From: an uncultured Eubacteriales bacterium
GTDB taxonomy: Bacteria > Bacillota > Clostridia > Oscillospirales > UBA644
Direction: 5' to 3'
Length of the DNA stretch: 64,000 bases
Assembly: GCA_934454405.1 (NCBI GenBank)
Contig: CAKSFN010000008.1
Span: 51,699 to 115,698, forward strand
Within the stretch, counting starts at the first letter, position 1, and each line of letters opens with the position of its first letter. Of the stretch, positions 1-7,164 are shown piece after piece. Below the pieces are notes generated by a model. The model was not told where the DNA came from. It did no database searches and saw only the letters and a program-made list of their open reading frames with translations. The position numbers and the translations under genes are program-made.

Positions 1-1
1 G

Positions 2-622
2 AACCGAGATAAAACCCCGAAAATAATTATCTCCGCAAGCGGAATGTGCGAAGCGGGACGTATTCGTCATCATCTGAAACACAATCTTTGGCGTCCCGAA
101 TGCACGGTGCTTTTCGTCGGATATCAAGCCGAGGGAACGCTCGGCAGGCTTCTTGTCGAAGGCGCGAAAAAGGTGAAGCTTTTCGGCGAAGAGGTTCGCG
201 TCAACGCGCAGATAGAAACCCTTGCGGGAACAAGCGGGCACGCGGACAGGGATATGCTTCTCGGCTGGCTCGGAAATATTGAGCCGCGACCGAAAAAAGT
301 TTTCGTAAATCACGGCGACGACGCCGTATGCGACGTTTTTGCCGAAACGATAAAAGAAAAGCTCGGCATAGACGCGACCGCCCCCTACAACGGCGCGGAA
401 TACGACCTTGCGAGCGGCGATTGCCTGTATGCCGGCAACAAGATAAAGAAGGAAAAGAAAGAATATGCGGAAAAAGGCGGTATTTCGGCGGTTTACGCAA
501 GGCTTTTGCAGGCGGGGCGCAGAATTGCGGCTGTTATAGAAAAGCACCGCCGCGCGGCGAATAAGGATATAGCGAAATTGACCGACCAGATAAACGATCT
601 TTGTAAAAAATGGGAGGATTAA
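2..622 (+). CDS. MBL-fold beta-CASP ribonuclease/hydrolase, C-terminal part (5' truncated by window)
   Basis: The reading frame is open from base 2, so the gene starts before the window; 206 residues of the C-terminal part are visible. The first residues include ISASGMCEAGRIRHHLK, the motif of beta-CASP metallo-beta-lactamase nucleases (YSH1/CPSF73-like). It is followed by GTSGHADRDML, whose His is a metal ligand of the family, and a C-terminal RMMBL-like segment with VFVNHGDD. Family members are zinc-dependent RNA-processing nucleases of the cytoplasm. An Ala/Lys/Arg-rich helical tail follows the RMMBL part. The next gene begins 7 bases downstream, so the two are probably co-transcribed. The exact substrate cannot be read from this fragment. 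Confidence 0.85.
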   Translation, partial: NRDKTPKIIISASGMCEAGRIRHHLKHNLWRPECTVLFVGYQAEGTLGRLLVEGAKKVKLFGEEVRVNAQIETLAGTSGHADRDMLLGWLGNIEPRPKKVFVNHGDDAVCDVFAETIKEKLGIDATAPYNGAEYDLASGDCLYAGNKIKKEKKEYAEKGGISAVYARLLQAGRRIAAVIEKHRRAANKDIAKLTDQINDLCKKWED

Positions 623-629
623 GCCTTAA

Positions 630-1553
630 ATGCAAAAAGATATTTCCTCACTCAACGAAAGAATCAGAACGGACATCTCCGATTTCGTCGCGGAGTCGGA
701 CAGAGAATACAACGGAAAAATAGATCTCATCGCGGAGGATATTCTCGCGCATCGGCATGAGCGGCCGATAATTCTTATATCGGGGCCGTCGGGATCGGGA
801 AAAACGACGTCCGCGCTGGCGCTGGAAAAATATCTCGACGAGCACGGCTGTGAAACGCACACTCTTTCGCTTGACAATTATTTCAGACCTATTCTCGGCG
901 AAGATAAAAAGCTTTTGGAAGAGGGAAAAATAGACCTTGAATCCCCCGAAAGAGTTGATGCGCCGTTTCTCAACGAACAGCTGCAGAGCATCGTTGACTG
1001 CAAGCCCGTTCTGCTTCCGCGCTACGATTTCAGAAAGAGCGATCGTGTTTTCCGCAAGGATGATTTTATCCGAAAAGACGGCGATCTTGTAATTCTTGAG
1101 GGCGTTCATTCCCTGAATCCCGATGTTATAACCATTCCAGACAACGAATGTTCCAAGATTTACGTAAGCGTCAGAACCCGCATTTCGGACGGCGATTTTG
1201 TGCTTCATCCGTCATACATCAGACTTATGCGGAGGCTGATTCGCGACAGCCAGCACAGAGGGCGCTCTTTTGAATATACCATAAATATGTTCCGAAGCGT
1301 GGAGGAGGGCGAAGAAAAGTATATTATGCCTTTCAAGCGCCGCGCCACGCATAATATCGACACATTTATATCTTACGAGGTGAACGCGTATAAGCGATTT
1401 CTTTCCGAAGGGCTGCGCGCGCTGAAAGATAACGAAACGGCGAAAAGGCTTCTTCGTATTCTTGACCGTTCCGAGCCCGTGCCCGAACAGGCTATCCCGA
1501 AAAATTCCCTTATCAGAGAGTTTATCGGCGGCTCCGCGTTCAATTACAGATAA
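630..1553 (+). CDS. Uridine kinase-like nucleoside kinase (PRK/UDK family)
   Basis: 307 residues. About 45 N-terminal residues precede a P-loop, ISGPSGSGKTTSALALEKYL (near residues 50-70), and then the LDNYF motif typical of uridine kinases and phosphoribulokinases. The phosphate-acceptor region RYDFRKSDR and the Walker-B-like VILEGVHSL follow, so the order of motifs matches the family. The expected reaction is ATP-dependent phosphorylation of a nucleoside such as uridine or cytidine in pyrimidine salvage. Many clostridial relatives carry a long N-terminal TGS-like extension, which is absent here. The start at 630 lies 7 bases after the upstream stop, with a GGGAGG ribosome site at the end of the upstream gene. 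A dispersed repeat follows. Confidence 0.8.
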   Translation: MQKDISSLNERIRTDISDFVAESDREYNGKIDLIAEDILAHRHERPIILISGPSGSGKTTSALALEKYLDEHGCETHTLSLDNYFRPILGEDKKLLEEGKIDLESPERVDAPFLNEQLQSIVDCKPVLLPRYDFRKSDRVFRKDDFIRKDGDLVILEGVHSLNPDVITIPDNECSKIYVSVRTRISDGDFVLHPSYIRLMRRLIRDSQHRGRSFEYTINMFRSVEEGEEKYIMPFKRRATHNIDTFISYEVNAYKRFLSEGLRALKDNETAKRLLRILDRSEPVPEQAIPKNSLIREFIGGSAFNYR

Positions 1554-1589
1554 GACGCTTTTTGGGCGTTTCCGAAGCCTTTCACAAAA

Positions 1590-1856
1590 AAAGGGGATGT
1601 AAAAAAAGCCCAGACCGCAAAAAAGGCTGAAAAATACAAAAAAAGCAATGGCTTAAAAGATAAACAAAACGAATCAAAACAGCAATTTTTGTGTTTTTCC
1701 ATAAAATAAGGTTTTAATACGCCTTTTTGCTACGGGCGAATCTCACCTCTCGATGTATAAACATACACCTTCGGATTCGATTCACCCATTCTGAACCTTT
1801 TTTCCTATCCCCAAAGGGGCTGTAAAAAAAACGTAAGTTTTTTTTACAGCCCCTTT
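1590..1856. repeat. Dispersed repeat, copy A (267 bp, inverted ends)
   Basis: This stretch is nearly identical to two separated pieces of 14719-15260. Its left end (1591-1607) reads AAGGGGATGTAAAAAAA. Its right end, read on the other strand, reads AAGGGGCTGTAAAAAAA, so the ends form an imperfect terminal inverted repeat of 16/17. The interior is AT-rich with no credible coding frame. It contains a possible stem GGGCGAATC (1734-1742) with GATTCACCC (1780-1788), and a small hairpin around 1759-1772 (TGTAT/ATACA). It lies between two convergent genes. The structure fits a small non-autonomous element or a conserved non-coding unit; no transposase is present. Confidence 0.7.
1813..1856. terminator. 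Perfect 19-bp palindrome, bidirectional terminator and right end of repeat A
   Basis: AAAGGGGCTGTAAAAAAAA (1813-1831), loop CGTAAG (1832-1837), perfect complement 1838-1856. The GC part of the stem followed by an A/T tract on both strands suits intrinsic termination in both directions. It separates the plus-strand kinase from the minus-strand glycosylase. Confidence 0.75.
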
Positions 1857-1865
1857 GCGCTGTTT

Positions 1866-2348
1866 TCAGAATTTGATTTTTTTCCATTCGGAAAAGAGGT
1901 CATTCTCGGTTTTTGCCGCGTTTGCGGGACTTGTGGAAGGCAGAGCCTCCGCGCATACGCCGAGAGAAGGCAAAATATATTTATCGTATAGCTTCTTCGC
2001 GGTTTTTCCGTTGACAAAAATTTTTTCGACGGACGGAAATTTTTCAAGAAGGGTTTTTATGTCGTTTACCGTCGCGTTTTTTACCGATGCGTCCGAGGAT
2101 CCCTCGATGTCGCAGCTTTCGATAACGTCCCAAAGAGCTATTCGGTTTCGTTTCAGAAAAGCTTTCTTTTCGGGAACCGTCAGCGGCGTTTCGTCTTCGA
2201 AAACGGAAGCGACGACGCGCCAGAACCGGTTTTGTCCGTGTCCGTAGAAAAAACCCGTTTCACGGCTTTTGACCGACGGAAAACTGCCGAGTATCAATAT
2301 TTTAGGGCTTCCCTCGCAAAATGGAGGGATGGTGTGCGTTTGCCTCAT
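1866..2348 (-). CDS. DNA-deoxyinosine (hypoxanthine) glycosylase, uracil-DNA-glycosylase superfamily
   Basis: 160 residues, the usual length for this small UDG-superfamily group. The N-terminal motif ILGSFPSVKSRETGFFYGHG followed by QNRFW is the signature of DNA-deoxyinosine glycosylases. The C-terminal LPSTSPAN corresponds to the DNA-intercalating motif II region. The expected role is excision of hypoxanthine, formed by adenine deamination, from DNA in base-excision repair. The start at 2348 has an AAAGG site about 9 bases upstream. It reads toward the 1813-1856 palindrome, which would terminate it. Whether it also removes uracil cannot be told from sequence. Confidence 0.82.
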   Translation of the reverse strand: MRQTHTIPPFCEGSPKILILGSFPSVKSRETGFFYGHGQNRFWRVVASVFEDETPLTVPEKKAFLKRNRIALWDVIESCDIEGSSDASVKNATVNDIKTLLEKFPSVEKIFVNGKTAKKLYDKYILPSLGVCAEALPSTSPANAAKTENDLFSEWKKIKF

Positions 2349-2402
2349 TTGAAAAGACCTTTTTCTTTTATTTTAGCACATACGCCCCGTATTTTCAACC
2401 GT

Positions 2403-3110
2403 TTACGGGAAAAAGTTTTCGTCCGGAGGCAAAACGTCCTTTTGATACGCGTGGATTTCCCCTTCGCGGGAGGCGGTTATCAGAAACATATTTTCCGCCG
2501 ACGGCAGATTTCGGCTTTTCAACGCGTTTTCAAGCCATTTTGCGTCTTTTCCCATCGCGCGCAGATTTTTTTCAAGCACTTTTCCGTCGATAACGACATT
2601 TGAATATATCGGAGACTCCTTAGGCGACAGCGAAAGATCCGAAACGGTCGCCGGACGGGCGTCGTCGCGCGGCATAAAGCTGACGTTTCCCGTAGTCTCG
2701 AAAACGGCGTACCGTATTTGATTTATATCAAAATAGCCCTGTCCCCGCGCCATTGTCAGCAGATCGTTCAGATCCACTCGGTTCTTTTTCATATTTGCGC
2801 GTATGATTTTTCCGTTCGCTATCAGTATCGACGGCGTTCCTGTAAAAAAGCGGCGCAGAAGGATGCTTTTATCCGTCAAAAACGCGACAAAAAACGTCAG
2901 AAGAGCGTATGCCGCCATGGCTATCACGGAGTACCAGATACTGATGTCCCTTTCAACCGCCATAACCGCCGCTATCGAGCCTATCGTCACTGCCGTCGTG
3001 TAATCATAGAACGTCATTTGGGAGATCTGCCGTTTTCCCGTCAGTTTTGAAAGAACGAGCAGATAAATGAATGAAAAAGCGCTTCGCGCAAGAATTTCAA
3101 GAAAATCCAT
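2403..3110 (-). CDS. DUF421/YetF-family membrane protein
   Basis: 235 residues. Three hydrophobic segments occupy roughly residues 5-95, with KLTGKRQISQMTFYDY between the first two, a typical feature of the YetF/DUF421 family. A soluble C-terminal domain follows: PSILIANGKIIRANMKKNRV, then DLLTMARGQGYFDINQIRYA. The family is found in spore formers and other Bacillota and its biochemical role is poorly defined; relatives have been linked to membrane homeostasis. The start at 3110 has CGGAG 7 bases upstream. The upstream Cys-rich gene is transcribed divergently. Confidence 0.85.
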   Translation of the reverse strand: MDFLEILARSAFSFIYLLVLSKLTGKRQISQMTFYDYTTAVTIGSIAAVMAVERDISIWYSVIAMAAYALLTFFVAFLTDKSILLRRFFTGTPSILIANGKIIRANMKKNRVDLNDLLTMARGQGYFDINQIRYAVFETTGNVSFMPRDDARPATVSDLSLSPKESPIYSNVVIDGKVLEKNLRAMGKDAKWLENALKSRNLPSAENMFLITASREGEIHAYQKDVLPPDENFFP

Positions 3111-3191
3111 ATCATCGCTCCGAAATTGTATTATATTCGGTAGGTATTATTTACGCTTTTTCGGAAAAAATACTCTTTGAAAAGATACGGC

Positions 3192-3221
3192 TTGATTTTA
3201 TCGGAAAACTGTGCTATAATA
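3192..3221 (+). promoter_or_regulatory. Sigma-A promoter for the Cys-rich small protein gene
   Basis: TTGATT (3192-3197), 18-base spacer, TATAAT (3216-3221). Transcription would start near 3228. This rules out an apparent longer reading frame beginning at 3177 and supports the start codon at 3267. Confidence 0.75.
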
Positions 3222-3266
3222 ACTAATACAAATCAGGAAAAAATGAATGAAAGGCGGTTTTATTCG

Positions 3267-3506
3267 ATGAATAAGGATTTTTTTAAGGGACTTGCCGTAG
3301 GCGTGGGCATTGCCGGACTTGCCGCAGTTGCCGCGACCGCTGCCGTAAAAGCTCTCAAATGCTGCTGCTGCGGTTGTGACGACGACGATTTCGAATACGA
3401 GTGCTGCTGCGGAGACTGCGACGACTGTCTCGACTATATGGACGCTCCCGTCGGAGAGAGTGCCGACGAGGAAGACGAAGCCTCCGACGATACTGACGGA
3501 GAATAA
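3267..3506 (+). CDS. Small Cys/Asp-rich membrane-anchored protein, unknown function
   Basis: 79 residues. A Gly/Ala-rich hydrophobic helix (about residues 5-29, GLAVGVGIAGLAAVAATAAV) is followed by Cys clusters: LKCCCCGCDDDD and ECCCGDCDDCLDY. The tail is Asp/Glu-rich. There are eleven or so cysteines, concentrated in about 25 residues. The start is chosen because AAGGCGG lies 9 bases upstream and the promoter lies just before it. No known family was recognised. The arrangement suggests a membrane-tethered, cytoplasmic or surface metal- or redox-active tail, but that is inference. The gene stands alone, with its own promoter and terminator. Confidence 0.65.
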   Translation: MNKDFFKGLAVGVGIAGLAAVAATAAVKALKCCCCGCDDDDFEYECCCGDCDDCLDYMDAPVGESADEEDEASDDTDGE

Positions 3507-3525
3507 ATTCCGTATAAAAAGATTT

Positions 3526-3560
3526 CCCCGAAAGAGAAGATTTCTCTTTCGGGGGATTTT
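3526..3560. terminator. Intrinsic terminator between convergent genes
   Basis: CCCCGAAAGAGAA (3526-3538) pairs with TTCTCTTTCGGGG (3542-3554), a 13-bp stem with a 3-base loop and flanking T runs on both strands. It ends the Cys-rich gene and probably also the aro operon from the other side. Confidence 0.8.
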
Positions 3561-3617
3561 CCTTTATTTGAGGTTTTTGTAAAACCGTCCGGGAAGGCTC
3601 CCTTTTTCGGCTTTGCC

Positions 3618-4649
3618 CTAACGGAGAGAAGCGATGTCGTAAATCAGCCTCTCCGTCTTTTCCCAACCGAGACAGGGGTCGGTTATCGACTTGCCGTAAA
3701 CGCCCCCGTCGGGCTTCTGATTTCCGTCCTCGATATAAGACTCTATCATAAGCCCTTTTACAAGACTGTTGATGTTTTCCGAAAGGCGCATGCTGTGCAG
3801 GATCTCTTTTGCGATGCGCGGCTGTTCGAAATACTGCTTGCCCGAATTTGCATGGTTTGTGTCTATTATGACCGCTGGGTTTTTAAGCCCCGCGTTTTTT
3901 TCATAAAGCTCGCAGAGCAGTTGCAGATCCTCGTAATGATAGTTCGGTATCGTTCTGCCGTATTTGTTCGCAGAGCCTCTCAAAATCGAGTGCGCGTAGG
4001 CATTTCCCTTGCTGTGAACCTCCCAGCCCGAATAAACGAAGGTGTGCGAATGCTGCGCCGCCGTTATCGAGTTCATCATAACCGAAAGGTCGCCTCCCGT
4101 CGGGTTTTTCATTCCGACGGGGATGTCAAGCCCGCTCGCCGTCAGTCTGTGAAGTTGATTTTCAACCGATCTTGCGCCGACCGCAACATAGGAAAGAACG
4201 TCGGAAAGATATTGATGATTTTCGGGATAAAGCATTTCGTCCGCGCATGCAAAGCCCGTCTGTTCAAGCGCTTTTATGTGCAGCTTGCGTATGGCGATAA
4301 GCCCTTTGAGCATATTCGGCAGTCCGTTCGGGTCGGGCTGATGCAGCATTCCCTTGTAACCGTCGCCCGTTGTTCTGGGCTTGTTGGTGTAGATCCGGGG
4401 AATTATCATAATTTTGTCTTTGACTTTTTCCTGAACCTCGCGCAGCCGCGAGATATAGTCGAGAACCGCGTCCTCTCTGTCTGCCGAGCAGGGCCCGATA
4501 ACAAGCAAAAACCTGTCGCTTTCTCCCGAAAAAATCGCTTTCAGTTCTTCATTCGTTTTCTTTTTCGTAAGCGCGGATTCCTCCGAGATGGGATACATCT
4601 CCTTTATCTCGTGCAGCGTCGGAAGTTTGCGCTTGAATTCCATATTCAT
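3618..4649 (-). CDS. aroF: 3-deoxy-7-phosphoheptulonate (DAHP) synthase, class I
   Basis: 343 residues, close to the ~350 of class I AroF/G/H enzymes. LLVIGPCSADREDAV holds the GPCSAD motif, and IIPRIYTNKPRTTGDGYKGM holds the KPRTT phosphoenolpyruvate-binding region. GMKNPTGGDLSVMMNSI and the metal-ligand segment IDTNHANSGKQ follow. It condenses PEP with erythrose 4-phosphate, the first step of the shikimate pathway. It is the last gene of the minus-strand operon, 4 bases after tyrA, with GGGAGAG 8 bases before its ATG. No separate regulatory domain is attached; feedback control in this class is built into the barrel. Confidence 0.93.
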   Translation of the reverse strand: MNMEFKRKLPTLHEIKEMYPISEESALTKKKTNEELKAIFSGESDRFLLVIGPCSADREDAVLDYISRLREVQEKVKDKIMIIPRIYTNKPRTTGDGYKGMLHQPDPNGLPNMLKGLIAIRKLHIKALEQTGFACADEMLYPENHQYLSDVLSYVAVGARSVENQLHRLTASGLDIPVGMKNPTGGDLSVMMNSITAAQHSHTFVYSGWEVHSKGNAYAHSILRGSANKYGRTIPNYHYEDLQLLCELYEKNAGLKNPAVIIDTNHANSGKQYFEQPRIAKEILHSMRLSENINSLVKGLMIESYIEDGNQKPDGGVYGKSITDPCLGWEKTERLIYDIASLR

Positions 4650-4653
4650 ATCT

Positions 4654-5526
4654 TTATCTCTCCCTTTTTGCGAAGCCGTCGAAAAATTTGCGTCTTTGTG
4701 TTGAAAGCCTCATCATTTCTCTCATTGTTTCGCGGTCGTCATCCTCAATGCTTTTTTTCAGCTTGTTAAACTGTGTTTCGAAGAGTTCCATTTGCGAAAG
4801 CAGTTCTTTTTTGTTCAGCAAAAACAGCTCGCTCCACATCTCGTCGTTTATCTTTGCTATGCGCGTCAGGTCGCGGAAGGAGTCCCCCGTGTACTCCGCC
4901 GTTTCCGCCGCGTCCTTGCAGACCATCAGCGAAACCGCGATACAGTGCGTCATCTGCGAAAGAAAGCCTATCATCTCGTCGTGTTTTTCCGTCGAAAGCT
5001 CCGAAATCATCTTGAAGCCGAGCGTTCTGCCGAGCTGTTTGCAGGTTTCGACGGCTTCTTTCGTGTTTTTTTCCGTCGGGGTCACGATATAATTCGCGCC
5101 GTGAAAAATTTTTGAATCCGCGTTTTCCACGCCGCTGACTTCGCGCCCCGCCATCGGATGCGCTCCGATAAATTCGAGGTCGGGACGCAGCAGCGATTGT
5201 ATTTCTTCAACAACGCCTCCCTTGACGCCCGTTACGTCCGTCAGAAGCGCGCCGCTTTTCAGATATTGCTGGTTTTCTTTTATCCAATCTATAAAAACGT
5301 GCGGATAAAGAGCAAAAACGACAAGGTCGAATTTTTTGATGTATTCGGGGTCGGGTTCCGTTTTTCCGTGCCTGATAAACCTGTGTTTCAGCGCAAAATC
5401 TATCGAGGATTGTTTTTTGTCTATCGCGCCGACTTCGCAGCCCCGCGCGGAAAGACCCTGCGCGTAGGAGCCGCCGATAAGCCCCAGCCCGACAATCAGT
5501 ATTTTCGCGCTTTCGTCAAATCTCAT
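4654..5526 (-). CDS. tyrA: Prephenate dehydrogenase
   Basis: 290 residues. N-terminal Rossmann fold ILIVGLGLIGGSYAQGL, then TDVTGVKGGVV and FIGAHPMAGREVSGVENA, the substrate-binding signature of TyrA, then the all-helical C-terminal dimerisation domain with LSQMTHCIAVSLM. It oxidatively decarboxylates prephenate to 4-hydroxyphenylpyruvate with NAD+, for tyrosine. It lacks the C-terminal ACT domain found in longer Bacillus-type enzymes, so direct tyrosine inhibition through that domain is not expected. It overlaps the end of aroA by 11 bases. Confidence 0.92.
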   Translation of the reverse strand: MRFDESAKILIVGLGLIGGSYAQGLSARGCEVGAIDKKQSSIDFALKHRFIRHGKTEPDPEYIKKFDLVVFALYPHVFIDWIKENQQYLKSGALLTDVTGVKGGVVEEIQSLLRPDLEFIGAHPMAGREVSGVENADSKIFHGANYIVTPTEKNTKEAVETCKQLGRTLGFKMISELSTEKHDEMIGFLSQMTHCIAVSLMVCKDAAETAEYTGDSFRDLTRIAKINDEMWSELFLLNKKELLSQMELFETQFNKLKKSIEDDDRETMREMMRLSTQRRKFFDGFAKRER

Positions 5527-6724
5527 ATTTCGCCTCCGCTCCGAGTTTTTCCAAGTCTTTGAAAAACTCCGGATAACTTTTCGCGACGGCTTCCGCGCCG
5601 TCTATCTCTCCGCCCGTTACGCTTGCAAGAACGGAAAGAGCCATCACTATTCGGTGGTCGTTATGCCCCGAAAGAGGATTTTTCGGTTTTGAAATTCCGT
5701 CGGAAAAAACCGTCGCCCCGTTCTCGGAAAGATCGACGCGAACGCCGAATTTTGCAAGTTCCTCCGCCATAGCCGCCGCACGGTCGCTTTCTTTTATCTT
5801 CAATCGTCTTGTTCCCGTGAACCTTGCACCGTGTTTCGCCGCCGCAACCGCAAACAGCACGGGCGCGAGGTCGGGACATCCCGAAACATCTGTCACCGTA
5901 TTCGGCTTTCGCAGTTTTTCAAAAAGTTCCGTGCAGACTTTATCCGCTTGCAGGCTGTTTTCCGAAAGCCCGTTTACTTTTACGTTGCCGCCGACTTCGT
6001 TCAGCGCAAGCAGAAAAGCGGCGTTTGACCAGTCTTTTTCAACCTCGACTTCTCCTGCACAATATTTTTGTTTGCCTTTTATTTTGAATGTGTTCGGTTC
6101 GGTCTCTTCGATTTTGATTCCGAAGCGTTGAAGCACGTCAAGCGTTATATCGATATATTCGCGGCTCTCCACGGGCGGAACGATACGGAGATCGCTTTCT
6201 TTTTCGAGAAGGGGCAATGCAAAAAGGAGACCTGTCGCAAACTGACTGCTGATGTTGCCTTTCATTTCGTATTTCCCGCCGCGCAGAACGCCGCTCACTT
6301 TAAGAGCTGTTGCGGTCTTTTCGAGAGAAACGCCTTTTTCGCGGAAAATATCTTCATACACTCCTATGCCTCTCTGCATAAGTCTTTCCGTTCCCGTAAA
6401 AACGGCGGGCTTTCCGTCGAGCAGCGCAAGCGGAAGAAAAAACCTCAGCGAGCTTCCGCTTTCGCGGCAGCCGAACACCGCTCCGTCGGCTTTTTTTATG
6501 CCGCCCTTTATGCGCAATGCTCCGTCGCCCTCTTTTTCGACGGTTGCCCCGAGCGCTTTTATGCAGTCGGTCGTCGCGTCGATGTCCTCGCTTCTTTCTA
6601 TCCCCCGAATGACGCTTTCCCCCTCGGAAAGCGCCGCGCAGATAAGGTGGCGGTGCGCGTAACTCTTTGACGGCGGCGCGCAGATTTCGCCGTGCGCCCT
6701 GTATGGGCTGAACGTCACTTTCAT
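5516..6724 (-). CDS. aroA: 3-phosphoshikimate 1-carboxyvinyltransferase (EPSP synthase)
   Basis: 402 residues. Near the N-terminus PPSKSYAHRHLICAAL carries the shikimate-3-phosphate-binding Lys/Ser. CRESGSSLRFFLPLAL corresponds to the conserved GNSGTT-like phosphate loop with variation. KIKESDRAAAMAEEL and GHNDHRIVMALSVLA match the C-terminal EPSPS signatures. The enzyme adds the enolpyruvyl group of PEP to shikimate 3-phosphate. The phosphate loop reads ESGSSLR where classical glyphosate-sensitive enzymes have GNAGTAMR or similar, so it resembles the class II-type variants found in many Bacillota. It overlaps aroQ by 4 bases (ATGA), indicating translational coupling. Confidence 0.93.
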   Translation of the reverse strand: MKVTFSPYRAHGEICAPPSKSYAHRHLICAALSEGESVIRGIERSEDIDATTDCIKALGATVEKEGDGALRIKGGIKKADGAVFGCRESGSSLRFFLPLALLDGKPAVFTGTERLMQRGIGVYEDIFREKGVSLEKTATALKVSGVLRGGKYEMKGNISSQFATGLLFALPLLEKESDLRIVPPVESREYIDITLDVLQRFGIKIEETEPNTFKIKGKQKYCAGEVEVEKDWSNAAFLLALNEVGGNVKVNGLSENSLQADKVCTELFEKLRKPNTVTDVSGCPDLAPVLFAVAAAKHGARFTGTRRLKIKESDRAAAMAEELAKFGVRVDLSENGATVFSDGISKPKNPLSGHNDHRIVMALSVLASVTGGEIDGAEAVAKSYPEFFKDLEKLGAEAKYEI

Positions 6725-7164
6725 TTTTCTTTTCTTCCGTTCTTCACAAGATGATCGAGCGCGAGCAGGTATCCGTCAAAGCCCTTGCCCGTAACCGTAA
6801 GGCACGCAACTTCCCGTATATAACTCACCTGACGGAAAGCCTCTCTTTTCGACACTTCGGAAAGATGAACTTCAACGGTCGGAATCCCGACGCCCTTTAT
6901 CGCGTCCGCTATCGCCACGCTGGTGTGCGTGTAAGCCGCCGGATTGAAAATAATGCCGTCGATCCCGTCAAAATACGCTTTCTGTATCGCGTCCACAAGG
7001 TCTCCCTCGTGATTTGACTGATAGAATTCGACTTCCGCGCCTGTCTCGGCGGCGTGGTTTCTTATCAGACCGACAAGGTCCTCGTAACTCTGTCTGCCGT
7101 ATATTTCGGGCTCGCGAATACCGAGCATATTGATGTTAGGGCCGTTCAAAACAAGAATTTTCAT
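6721..7164 (-). CDS. aroQ: 3-dehydroquinate dehydratase, type II
   Basis: 147 residues, standard for the dodecameric type II enzyme. ILVLNGPNINMLGIREPEIYG carries the N-terminal substrate-binding Asn and the active-site loop Arg; the catalytic Tyr lies in IYGRQSYED. ESNHEGDLVD is represented as QSNHEGDLVDAI, and FNPAAYTHTSVAIADAI and EVHLSEVSKREAFR follow with the catalytic His. It converts 3-dehydroquinate to 3-dehydroshikimate. It overlaps its upstream neighbour by one base and downstream aroA by four. Confidence 0.94.
   Translation of the reverse strand: MKILVLNGPNINMLGIREPEIYGRQSYEDLVGLIRNHAAETGAEVEFYQSNHEGDLVDAIQKAYFDGIDGIIFNPAAYTHTSVAIADAIKGVGIPTVEVHLSEVSKREAFRQVSYIREVACLTVTGKGFDGYLLALDHLVKNGRKEK

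Noticed and set aside
3177..3266. Longer N-terminus for the Cys-rich protein
   Set aside because: The 3177 start lies upstream of the promoter's -10 box, and the alternative at 3243 has its ribosome site too close.
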